Part shown: positions 36,010 to 46,395 of the stretch, one piece after another
How the letters are laid out: every line of letters begins with the position of its first letter
Numbering within the stretch: the stretch's first letter is position 1
Assembly: GCF_030272615.1 (NCBI RefSeq)
Contig: NC_081414.1
Coordinates: 912,771,009-912,835,008 of the forward strand
DNA: 64,000 nt
Direction of reading: 5' to 3'
Origin: Cryptomeria japonica
Lineage: Eukaryota > Streptophyta > Pinopsida > Cupressales > Cupressaceae
Position numbers and translations under genes: made by a program
The notes under the pieces: generated by a model
What the model was told of the DNA's origin: nothing
The model's input: only the letters and a program-made list of their open reading frames with translations
The model's database searches: none

Positions 36010-36360
36010 TAGTTGTTGATCCCACATAGGGTTTTACCCCCGAGGCTATGCTATTCAGAGTGGATACTTAGATGCTTGACCTCACTAGCTCCACCCTCGG
36101 CACTCACTTCTCGGGTCAGCCAAGCATCAGTCCCCATGAAAACTCCCCATGGCGAACTTTGTATCTCTACTAAGAACCGTATGTGTGTGGGCCGCTACCA
36201 GAGGTTCGACCTCCTGCCTCAACAACTAGAAGGATTTGGGCATCTAAAACAAAGAGGTGCTAGTAAGGGCATCCGCTCGTGTGGCCATACATGCGGCACT
36301 TTCAGCTCTGTAAATACAGAAGGCTCCCAGCCAGTAGGGGTTACGCCCTACAAATGATCA
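36010..36360. other. GC-richer, hairpin-prone segment of the Tat leader
   Basis: This block differs in composition from its surroundings. It contains a TAGGGGTTACGCCCTA near-palindrome (about 36337-36352) and a duplicated AAATTTGATCAAA-like motif next to it (about 36355-36378). Neither strand has a convincing coding frame. It could be a structured RNA leader element or captured sequence. Confidence 0.4.
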
Positions 36361-36947
36361 AATAAATTTGATCAAACGGGTTTATGGGGAGACATAGTGT
36401 CGGTATGAACTAATCAGCACACGTTATCCATAGTTTTCACCATGAATACATTTGATTATAGTGGTTCAGAAGAGGTGGGTTTTCCTCGCTACCACTTGGG
36501 TCGTTCTCTTCTCACTAGTAGTCCTAATGACCACACGGGAAGACAGGCCCTCTAAAGATTAAACAAAAAGAGCCTATTGCTCAAGACACAAAAGACAATG
36601 ATTCAATTTTAGTGCACCAATTGAAGTGTTTGCTAAGCTATGAAAACAAGGCACACAACAAAACTACAAAAACCCTAGCTAAGGCCCTGCAACAAAATTG
36701 TTAGTAGTTTGGTTGTTTCAAATGATAACCCCTTCCTGCAAGCACACAAGTTAGGTAAATTTTAGAAAACCCAAAAGACTTTGTGAAAAGGGGCCTTCAA
36801 CAAAAACATTTTTTGCCTCCAAAGCAAGCTGCACAAACCAGGTTAGCTAGATCTGCAAGGGTTAGCCGAAAATAAACCAGATCTGAAACCCTAAGTACAA
36901 AATTCGAAAACCCGAATCTCAGAAAAATTGAAATTGCAAAACAGAAA

Positions 36948-37207
36948 GCACAGACGCCTCTATACCAGACACAGACGCGTCTGTATGACACAGACGCGGT
37001 TCTGTTATGCACAGACGCGCTCAGAGATCACAGACGCTGTTAAATGACGCAGACGCGGTCCGATGCAGCGCAGACGCGGTTAGGAGTCACAGACGCACCT
37101 TTCGGAAACCTGCAAAAATAAAAATTGACAGAAACACAGACGCGATTCCCTCTATTGCAGACGCTTCTGAAACACAAAAACGCGATCCGAACACTCGCAG
37201 ACGCGGA
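36948..37207 (-). repeat. GCGTCTGTG minisatellite, leader array 1
   Basis: About 12 copies of ACAGACGCG or GCAGACGC (plus strand) are spaced about 18-30 bp apart. One copy reads ACAGACGCGTCTGT, a perfect palindrome (about 36971). Strong CpG content. Confidence 0.93.
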
Positions 37208-37297
37208 AAAAACCTAAAATATCGTCGAAAATTGTCCGATCTGCAACTTCAAAAATGCGAAATCTGCAACAAAATTGTTGAATGCAAAGGGACAAGA

Positions 37298-37315
37298 GTC
37301 CCACCGGGCGTGCCA
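37298..37315 (-). promoter_or_regulatory. Primer-binding site of the Tat element
   Basis: On the minus strand TGGCACGCCCGGTGGGAC starts three bases after the 5' LTR. The TGG start and position are those of a tRNA primer site. I do not assign the tRNA from memory. Confidence 0.8.
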
Positions 37316-37318
37316 AAA

Positions 37319-38092
37319 TGTATATGGTGAAAATGGATAACAATAATAACAATATTGAAAGGCTAAATGAATCCAACCACCGAACCCTAGCCTAACAATG
37401 AACAAAGATCCACCATAACATATGAAGATTACCTAAGACAATGCAAATAAAATGAAATCACAAAGATTATACCATCACATGCCCAATAGGGTTTTGATCT
37501 CCATTCTTCCTATCTCCATTGATCTTGCTTGATATATTTGCTCTCAGATTTTTGTATGCACAAGAGCTCAACAAAGAACGGAATGTGGTTGCAAGTAGGA
37601 TCGTAGCGTAGCCAATTGATCAAGTAGTTAGCATGTCTCATTAGGGTTTGACAATGAAGAAAGCATCTTCTTAAATAGTAGACACAATAGGAAATGGAGG
37701 GTTAAGATTGAGAGATGTAAAAAGAGAGGTCGGCTAGGATTAGAGGGTAGGTAAAAGAAATACCAAAATAATGAAAGAGGTAGGTAGTGTAGGAATTAAG
37801 AGATGAATGACATGTGTCATGTGTAGAAAAAGATAATGAATTAATTAAATAAAGATTTATTTAATTAATAGAAGAAGTAGGACAATTAAATAAATAAAAT
37901 ATTTATTTAATTTAGGAAAGGGATAATTTAAATAAATAAATGTATTTATTTAAATGAGAAATAAGGCTAGAAGAGGATAAATGAATTAATTAAATAAATA
38001 AAAATTTATTTAATTAATAGAGGAATTAAGCTTAGATAATTAAATAAATAAAATATTTATTTAATTAGACATGACAATTTTAGGTGTCTACA
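37319..38092 (-). repeat. Tat element 5' LTR
   Basis: It is 774 bp, with the same limits and near-identical sequence to the 3' LTR. It borders the primer site on its left and the TSD AACAC (38093-38097) on its right. Confidence 0.96.
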
Positions 38093-38097
38093 AACAC

Positions 38098-40879
38098 AAC
38101 AACGGTACCTTCTAAGCCATGTCTATGCCATAACAATAGATCCTATTGGGTACTCAATACCCTCTCCATCAACCATTGTAGAAGTCAATTTCTTTTTGGC
38201 CTCAATATAATGACACAAAAAGTAATTTTTTCCTTCTTTGTTGTTCTCATCTGCAATAACTGCATATGCATGACCTACATTTAATAGAAGGATATAAGTT
38301 AATACCAAAATCAGCATAAGTTAATATTAATAAATTGAGCTTTAAATTGTAGCAAATTGGAACCCTTTACCTGGTTCAACTATGTCTGATACATGGTCAA
38401 AATCCACTGATGCTTCAATCTCGTTCATTTGTAGTGCTCTAGGAAGTTGATATGTATCTAGGGTTTGCAAAGGTCTACAACACCATTGGTCAACCCACTC
38501 TTTTGATTCACATTCATCCCACACAAAATGCAGACAGGAAGAGCAAAAGCATGCAATCTATCTAGTATAAATAACTAGTGATGTTGCATTTGAAATTCTA
38601 AATGAATGCATGTCACTTGATATGGTAAGTGTACAACAATATAGATAGTTTTCAATGTTAGATTCACGTATTAACCAAAAATATCTAGTAACCATAGACT
38701 TACTTGCATTGCCTGGTCCCATCGTAGAGTTACACCATTACACAATTGTTTCTACATATATTAGCATTACACTACCTTCGTACTTCAATTCCTCTCTGGT
38801 AAGCTCTCTTTTCACACATGCTCCCACACCATCATGCTCTCCCTTTCCATGGTCTACCTCAATGAAATTCCAAAAATGTTTCACACCACTTGTCACATGC
38901 ATCCTAGTCAACTAGTAGAACATCCTTGCATTCTTGAATTGTGCGGTGCAATTGTCCAACTATACTAACTGTTGGTTGTATCTTATATCTCTTTCCCTTA
39001 AACTATCATAGAAGACTATAAAGCATCCTTGCACAAACTCTGAGGAATGAGTACGATCATTGTTGATATAGAAGTGATATTCTCTTATAATTGTTCTGTC
39101 CTCCTCAGTGCTTTCATGTGCATGCATGAATTCTATGTGTACAAAAATTGTAACTTGTGTAGAGTGGTAATACATAGATTGTACTTCATTTTATGGCTTT
39201 AGTGTATAATTCTCGAAAAAATCAATGACAAAGACAATAGTGCCAAGGGGGAAAGTGTCCTTACACAACTTGAATTTCTCATCTAACCACCTAGCTCTAT
39301 GTGTGTGACCTATATACTCATACACTAGTTTCTCTTGAAACATCTTCATAAAATCAGCTACACATATATCCCTTTTTGCTAACTCACACCTCTTTAATTC
39401 TTTTCCATCTTTAACACCATATGTGATTGACTTGTATTTTCCAATAGAAACTAGTTCCTTACCAATTTCATTTGTGCTATCCAGATGTAGGCATCGATGC
39501 AACTATTGCAAACCGCCACATGTAGGACAAAAACCTCTCAAACACATCATCTTATAGTAAATGCACCCTCATCTTGTCTACATAGTGCACTTGAAATAAA
39601 TTCTCTCGGTGACTTAGGAGGTGCTTGTAGACCACATTCCTGCAAAACATCGTTAGTGTGCAAATTACAACATATATAATGATAAATATCATAATGCTTG
39701 GAAAATTCAACATGGACCCTACAACAACATGTAGTACGTGCATGATTAATCTTAACATAAAATGGTTTTGTCATCTCAAAAAATCTTTGACTAATTTTAA
39801 TCTGAGGAAAGCTTTGAAGAATCCTTTCATAAAATTGTGTTTGAGTTGTATCTAAATAGTGTTTTGAATGTGGCTCATGATTACTAATTCCAATTTGCCT
39901 TCTAACAACATCTCTTTGGTTGAATGAAACCCTTGTGTTTTCATGCCAATATTTCTTAATTAACGTTCTTCGTGCATCAACAACAACCTTGTCCTTGCGT
40001 GGGAATCTACCCGAGAATGCCCAAAGAGAATTATTGTTAGGATCCTCAATTTTCTCTCGCCTGTCTAAGGCATAGTGTAATGTGGTTCTACTTGTCCTTA
40101 ATGACTTGCTTGTTTTGCTTATTAAATGATATTTTTTCATTTCCTTTCCCATTATGGTTGATGTGAGGACAAGACAAGTAACATTAGCATCTTTAGTGCA
40201 TGATTTCAAACCAATGGCTTGGTATGCATCAAAAAGATTTCTCACAATGGTTCTTTCACTATTATTTTCGGATGTTCTTAACCCCAAAATTTCCATTGTC
40301 TCTCTAAATTTCAGGTTTTTAATCGTTTCAACAACTAATTGGCATTTTCCACTTTGATTTAAGTTTTCAAAATAGTTATTCCAAATTATTTTAACCATTC
40401 TTCTACAAGTTCTTTCAGAAATTTTATCATGCATTGGCTTTACAATATTTTCATCAATATCTATTAGGAACTTTGGTTTTCTATGAATTATTCTAAGAGG
40501 TGTTAAGATTGGTACATGCTCTTCATTTAATTAGGTGCATTATGTGTATTGATTACATCAAATTCAAATGGTATATCTTCTTCAATTTCATTAACATGTG
40601 CATTCTCTGAATCATTTTCAAATGGTGTATTCTCATTGCATTCATCATATGTATTTGAATTGGTGTATGTTGATCATTTTGATTTGGTGCATTCATCATA
40701 TCAATTTCAATTGCTGAATATTCATCACTTTCATTAGGTGCATTAGATGGTGTACCTTCATGTAATCTCCTCATATGCTCCCTTTGCCTTTCCTTTGTTG
40801 TCTCTCTTTGTTCATTTGTTCCTCTCTTGTTCCTTCCCATTGTCCTACACATAACATCATGATGATAATCCACAATCAA
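38098..40879 (-). pseudogene. Transposase-like gene of a family I cannot name
   Basis: The frame starts near MGRNKRGTNEQRETTKERQR (about 40840). A Ser/Asn/Asp-rich part follows. A long open segment (40434-39547) holds ISERTCRRMVKIIWNNYFEN, HYALDRREKIEDPNNNSLWA and KKYWHENTRVSFNQRDVVRR, then a Cys/His-rich segment TCCCRVHVEFSKH...YICCNLH. Next come TQVTIFVHIEFMHAHES and DRTHSSEFVQGCFIVFYDSL. A catalytic-looking region follows: LDNCTAQFKNARMFY...LTRMHVTSGVKHFWNF...DHGKGEHDGVGACVKREL (39000-38800). Then come VWDECESKEWVDQW-like and TWLRRYRCC. The D-x-C..QFK and HGKGxxDGxG blocks suggest a DDE/RNase H-fold transposase. Several stops occur, some from TGG to TAG (about 38958, 38915). The C-terminus lies at 23389-23505, beyond the Tat element. 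Confidence 0.7.
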
Positions 40880-40889
40880 ATAGCAAAAA

Positions 40890-41095
40890 ACAACAAATGG
40901 TCATCATTTTGTTATAATCTCAAGTAACAATAATAAAATAACTTCAAAAAAAACCAAAATACAAGACAAATCAATCTTGATCAAAGCAAAAAACTAACAA
41001 ATGATCATCATTTTGTTATAATCTAAAGTAACAATGATAAAATAACTTCAAAAACAATTCAATATACAAGACAAATCAATCATTTCAAAACAAAA
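40890..41095. repeat. Two direct repeats of about 100 bp
   Basis: Two copies share ATCATCATTTTGTTATAATCTCAAGTAACAATRATAAAATAACTTCAAAAA-like blocks and ACAAGACAAATCAATC. They lie just upstream of the transposase-like gene start and may be promoter or subterminal sequence of that transposon. Confidence 0.8.
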
Positions 41096-41224
41096 GTGAC
41101 AAAAAAATATGAAAACCTGAGTGTTACTGTTCCAGAAAATCATGTGCAAAAGCAGTGGGGCCTTCAAACAACTTATAATGCTGGTTTTTTAGGTCGTTGG
41201 GACTAAAATATATTAAGATTTTCC

Positions 41225-41398
41225 CTAACCCATATGGGTTATGTAAACCTTTAATGTGAACATTCAAAATTTCTCATAAGCCATATGGGTTATGTAAACC
41301 TTTAATGTGAACGTTCACAATTTCTCACAATCTGTGCGGGTTATGTAGAACTAGACGTTTTGGCCTTAGTTCTGCATAACCCGTATGGGTTATGTAGA
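41225..41398. repeat. Repeated near-palindromes (AACCCGTATGGGTTATG)
   Basis: AACCCATATGGGTTATGTAAACC recurs at about 41228, 41281 and 41337 (degenerate), and a near-perfect palindrome ATAACCCGTATGGGTTAT lies at about 41376. TAGTTCTGCATAAC and GTTATGTAGAACTA flank the last one as inverted arms. This could be the terminal part of a DNA transposon; no matching opposite end was found. Confidence 0.7.
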
Positions 41399-41973
41399 AC
41401 TAGGAAAAGGAGAGGGGGAGAGGGAGAAGGAGAGAGAGAGGTAGATTGTGAAAAAGGAGAGAGGGAGAGGGAGATTGGGAAAAGGAGAGGGGGAGAGGGA
41501 GAGAGGGAAAAGGAGAGGGAGAGAGGGAGGGAGGGAGCGAGAGGGAGATTGGGAAAAGGAGAGGGAGAGAGGGAGAGAGGGAGAGAGAGGGGGGGATGAT
41601 TGGAGAGGGAGAGAGAGGGAGATTGGGAAAAGGAGAGGGGGAGAGGGAGAGGGAGAGAGAGAGAGAGGGATATTGGGAAAAGGAGATGGGGAGAGGAAGA
41701 GAGAGGGAGATTGGAAAAAGGAGAGGGAGAGAGAGAGAGTAGGATAAGGAGAGGGGGATGGATGCAGGGGGAGAGAGAGGGAGATTATGAAAGGGAGAGG
41801 GGAAGAGGGAGAGGGAGAGAGAGGGAGATTGGGAAAAGGAGAGGGACATGGGGAGAGAGAGAGAGGGGGGGGAGGGGGTAAGAGAGAGAATAGGGGATAG
41901 GAAGAGATGGAGATAATAGGATAAGGAGAGAGAGAGAGGGGGGGAGAGGGAGAGAGAGGGAGATTGGAAAAAT

Positions 41974-42004
<31 letters not shown>

Positions 42005-42009
42005 ATTGG

Positions 42010-42051
<42 letters not shown>

Positions 42052-42258
42052 GATAAGGAGAGGGAGAGAGAGGGAGATTAGGAAAAGGAGAGGGGAAGAG
42101 GGAGAGGGAGGGAGAGGGAGATTGGGAAAAGGAGAGGGGGAGAGGGAGAGAGAGGGATATTGGGAAAAGGATAGGGAGAGAGAGAGAGAGAGAGAGAGAG
42201 TAGGGGGAGAGAGGGTAAGAGAGAATAGGGGATAGGAAGAGAGGGAGAGAATATAATA

Positions 42259-42292
<34 letters not shown>

Positions 42293-42538
42293 GATAAGGA
42301 GAGGAGGATGGATGGAGAGGGAGAGAGAGGGAGATTAAGAAAAGGAGAGGGGAGAGGGAGAGGGAGAGAGGGAGATTGGGAAAAGGAGAGGGGAAAAGGG
42401 AGAGAGAGGGATATTGGGAAAAGGAGAGGGGGAAAGGGAGAGAGAGGGATATTGGGAAAAGGAGAGGGAGAGAGAGAGGGGGGATTGGGGGTAAGAGAGA
42501 GAGAATAGGGGATAGGAAGAGAGGGAGAGAATAGGATA

Positions 42539-42578
<40 letters not shown>

Positions 42579-42918
42579 GAGGGAGAAGGGGTAAGAGAGA
42601 AATAGGAGATATGAAGAGAGGAATAAAATAGGATAAGGAGAGGGGGATGGAGAGAGATTTAGAGACAAAGAGAGAAGGGGTTAAGGAGAGGGGGAGGGAG
42701 GGAGATTGGGAAAAGGAGAGAGGGAGAGGGAGATTGTAAAAAGGAGAGGGAGAGAGAGGGAGATTGGAAAAATGAGAGAGAGAGAGAGAGAGAGAGAATA
42801 GGAGATAGGAAGAGAGGGAGAGAATAGGATAAGGAGAGGGGGAGGGATAGAGGAGAAATTGGGAGAGAGGGAGAGGGAGGGAGGAGATGGGGCTAATAGG
42901 AGAGAGAGAGAGGGGGGG

Positions 42919-42951
<33 letters not shown>

Positions 42952-42989
42952 TGAGAGAAGGGGGAGAGGGTGAGAATAGGATAGGATAA

Positions 42990-43024
<35 letters not shown>

Positions 43025-43230
43025 ATGGGATAGGAAGAGAGAGTAGGAGGAGGAGAGGGTGAGAGACATGAGGTAGAGAGAGAGCGAGAAGGAGAAAAGG
43101 GTGAGAGAATTGAAAAAGAGAGAATTGTGAGGGGGAGAGAGATGAGATAGAAATCAAGGAGGATAATTAGGGCTCAAAATAGATAGAGACTGTAATGGGG
43201 GAATGAAGATGAGAGAGAGAAAGAAAAAGA
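41399..43230 (+). repeat. 1.8-kb homopurine GA-rich tract
   Basis: The plus strand is almost pure A/G. It is built from (GA)n and degenerate 40-60 bp units such as GGGAGATTGGGAAAAGGAGA, recurring many times. A second unit of the type AATAGGGGATAGGAAGAGAG recurs near 41890, 42225, 42510 and 42795. All frames appear open because the repeat lacks stops; they are not genes. Such mirror-rich homopurine DNA can form triplex (H-DNA). Confidence 0.97.
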
Positions 43231-44684
43231 AGAGATACATGCATGTATACAAACATATATATACATATATGTGTGTGTGTGTATAACTATAGATATACAT
43301 ATCGATGGTATGATGAAAGAATTAGTATTCAATAGAATACTGAGAGGGGGGATGAATCAGTATACTAAAAAACTGATACAAAGTTCCCAAACTCAAATTC
43401 AATCACACAAGGTAAACATATCATAGTCAAGATCAATATTCATAAGAATACTTGACATCAACGGTTTGATTGTTATGACAACTTAATAGTAAACAACTCC
43501 AATCTTGTAAACATCAACAATGCGTAATCATATCTCAACATATTCATCTCTCAATGTTTCTATTTATCATGCCTTATCAGAAGTTAATCAAATCAACAAA
43601 TAAGATCATAACCACAAAAACATTCACCACTTGACACAAATGTTTATACGTGAAAAATCCAAATAGATAAAAACCACGGTGAGATGAGACTCACAAGGAT
43701 AGATATCTGAACTCTTTTGAAGTTCTCCTAATAGGAGCCAAGTCTATTAAAGCTTTACAATAAGTCCTATTAAGAACTAATTCCGATTAGGAATCACCTG
43801 GTTAAGGAATTTACAAATATGCCTTGATGAAAAGCACAATACCCTATTAGGAGTAACCTCACAAAGGATTTAAGAATCCAAGCTAATGTACCAGCTTGTT
43901 AGAGGATTTAATAAGTAACCAAGCTTATTAGAGCTCACCCGGTTAAGGGATTTCACTTCTGTTGTAATTGTTAGAAAACAACAGGTTTTCTTGATCTGTC
44001 TGAATATCACTACATTTTCTTGATCAGATCCTTTTAAGCTTCAATTTTCCTTTACTCAAAGTGCAGATCCATTCACCGGTTAGGCAACTACACACTCAAC
44101 AGGTTTCTGCCAATCTTGCCAACAACTTTTACAAACAACTTCATTGACCTTAAATACAAATCAATTAGTTTGATAACACAACAAAAACCTAATTCTCATC
44201 ATCGAGATTACAAAAAAGTCAGTACAATCTTGACCCTTAGAAATCATAACAATCTCTTCACATTCTTCAAGAAAATTCCAACCGCTCCATGATCACCGCT
44301 TCATCGAACTTTGTAATTCATCACGCGCTATGCATTAGATGCAATCCACTTTGCTCCTTCCCTAGACCACAAACAAACGCACCAAAAACCTCTGAACTTA
44401 TCCTTATACAATGATCACACATGTCTCCATCATTACTGCTCATCAAATAGTAAACCAACAAACTTGATCGATTAGGGTTTAACAACTGATAGGGTTTACT
44501 GATTATATTACATAGTAAGCTTTAACCCTTTACACCAGTTTACCGGTTCAACTCACAAACTTAACATACCGGTTTATAACATCTTCCACAAAGCTCTTCC
44601 TACCGGTTACTAGCCAATGTCAAAAATAACAATATCAGAAATAACATGAATACCATTACTGATTCAATTGGCATCAATGACAAC
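43231..44684 (-). mobile_element. SIRE-like copia LTR remnant
   Basis: No coding segment is seen. On the minus strand the sequence runs from GTTGTCATTGATGCCAATTG (about 44680) to ACTGATTCATCCCCCCTCTC (about 43380), then AATACTAATTC. An ending of the form ATTCA(C)CCCCCCTCT...AG is typical of SIRE/Maximus-type copia LTRs or their adjoining region. A similar ending occurs at 59620-59640. Short (CATATA) and (GT)n runs lie at 43240-43290. Exact LTR limits and a TSD are not established. Confidence 0.4.
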
Positions 44685-44689
44685 ATATC

Positions 44690-45917
44690 TGGTGCAGAGG
44701 CACCTAAGAACACAAGCATACCAAGAGGTCAAAAGTCATAATATGAGCAATTTTATTGTATTTGAGTCATTCATAATGTATTAAGGTTATTTGAGTCCAT
44801 TGAATCATAATATGTAAGGATAAATGAGCCATTTTATCTAAAGATATCATATTTGGTCCATCTTGAAGTGTTAAAAGTGTCCATGTAAGGGTTAGAATCA
44901 TTTATGTCAAAAATGCAAAAATTGTAAAAATTGCAAAGTTGCAACATTGCCAAAAAGTGCAACAAAAGTGTAAAAATGAAATCCATTGGTCATGAGGTGG
45001 TTAGAGTAGCTAGGAAGGATTTGGAATGGTTTATAAAACCATGTTTGGTCAAAATCAAGAGGGTAGATTAGTTTGGAGGGGATTTGACAAAGATTATCCA
45101 TCAAACCCTCAAACTGTCATGAGGTTTTAAGGAATCTATGGTTGTCAGAGATCCATGAAGGATCACATTTGGTGTAATTTTTATATGTATATTTTATTGA
45201 ATGATATATTAATGAAATATCTTTCAGATGAATACTTTCTTATGCATTTTTGTGGAGTATTTGGCAAGATATGTTTGTTTTTACAATAATTGTCAAAACC
45301 CTGCCAAGGGTTACCTGTTTTGGGAAAATCCTCATATTATTTAACTGTTGGATCTAGCTATAAATTTGAGTGAAGTTTTTTAACACAATAATATAAATTA
45401 TGATGAGAGATATGTTCTTTATAATCAATATTTAAAAAAATATTGATGACTGTTTGCTACAGTTCATGGTGAAAAGTAGGCTGGTGAAGGCAATAGAAGT
45501 TTGGTTGCAGCATTTGGTGTGGTCACATGGGGAATCATAATGAAGAAAGGCTATATGTGTTGGAAAGTTCTCTGAATCATCTTTCCATTTCTTTTTGTGT
45601 CTGACTTAATTTGGTTAAAATTTGAATAATTTGGGATTATTTTGGTGACAACAGTTTTTAAAGGATGAAACCCTGAACTAGGGTATTCCTTGGCAATAAA
45701 GAATTTGTTCTATCATGTTGTTGTGAATGTTAGGATCTGAAATATTGAATGAAGGTCTGTAGGGATGGAATATAACCTTTGAAATTGGTTTGGAGTTGAG
45801 AAAAGGGGTTGACCTTTTTATATACCTCTTGATTCAAGTTTAGGGTCTTGTATTAGTTTTGGGTCAGTAATACCCTTGAATGAAGGTTTTATGGTTTTTG
45901 ACAGATGCTCTACATCA
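44690..45917 (+). mobile_element. Family A LTR (5' LTR of a truncated copia-type element)
   Basis: It starts TGGTGCAGAGGCACCT and ends ...GATGCTCTACATCA, followed after three bases by a primer site. It aligns with the solo LTR at 9935-11367 and, in reverse orientation, with 46396-48383. The preceding ATATC (44685-44689) may be one TSD copy; its partner was not found. Confidence 0.9.
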
Positions 45918-45920
45918 AAT

Positions 45921-45932
45921 TGGTATTAGAGC
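45921..45932 (+). promoter_or_regulatory. Primer-binding site (initiator tRNA-Met type), family A
   Basis: TGGTATTAGAGC differs at one base from TGGTATCAGAGC, the complement of the initiator tRNA-Met 3' end used by most copia elements. Confidence 0.9.
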
Positions 45933-46395
45933 TAAAAGAGCCTAAGAGTGTGAGGAGTGACAACTCACACCAAGACCTTGCCAAGAAGGATTTTCTATTT
46001 GGTTTTTTTTCTGATGATTTTTTGGTTGCAAGGTGCTCGTCCATCTAGCTGCAAGAAGGCAGACAAGGAAGGTCTTTCAAGGACCAAAGGGATGGTCCAT
46101 TGATTGCCAAAAGACTAGGGAGAGATACAAAGAGGAGAATTCCTAGGTAAGGAATAGAGGTTGTTGGTGAGGCGATACAGCATGGAGAGGTGGACTTATG
46201 GTTGGTAAAAGCACTTGGGTGGCAGCCACTACAAACTTCATTGGTAGGAGTCACAAAGCGATTGTTTGAGAAGGAAGCAGCAGCATAAAGAGGTAAAGAT
46301 GAAGACAAAGGTGAAAATTTCACTCAAAAATTTTTCTTTCAATTCATTGTACCCACCTTTCCAAGGGACTTGGAAACTTTTCAAGGTTGCGAATT
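45933..46395 (+). other. Short internal remnant of the family A element
   Basis: About 460 bp of leader-like sequence with no gag or pol domain separates the two oppositely oriented LTRs. It begins AAAAGAGCCTAAGAGTGTG. Confidence 0.6.

Larger units (their letters stand above)
35099..37297 (-). other. Tat element 5' leader
   Basis: This is 2.2 kb between primer site and gag ATG. It contains two GCGTCTGTG arrays (see separate entries) and a GC-richer block at about 36010-36360 without a convincing frame. No long open frame resembles an ORF1; frames that look open in the arrays are translations of the repeats. Confidence 0.75.
23511..38092 (-). mobile_element. Nearly complete Ty3/gypsy element, Tat lineage, 14.6 kb
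   Basis: The element has two 774-bp LTRs (23511-24284 and 37319-38092) with about four differences by eye. It also has a primer site, a polypurine tract and a near-perfect 5-bp TSD (GACAC at 23506-23510, AACAC at 38093-38097). Gag-protease-RT-RNase H-archaeal-type RNase H-integrase follow in order on the minus strand; the second RNase H after the first is the hallmark of the Tat lineage. About 3.3 kb between integrase and 3' LTR holds a plus-strand plant mobile domain unit and repeats. Six in-frame stops and one frameshift break the polyprotein. It is inserted in the transposase-like pseudogene, and a solo LTR of the same family lies at 46898-47672. Confidence 0.95.

Noticed and set aside
24808-37207. 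Regularly spaced short repeats resembling a CRISPR array
   Set aside because: The DNA is a plant retrotransposon; spacers are degenerate copies of the same unit rather than unique sequences.
41360-43157. Long open frames on both strands in the GA tract
   Set aside because: They are translations of simple purine repeats (Arg/Glu/Gly or Leu/Ser/Pro) without any start, domain or codon signal.
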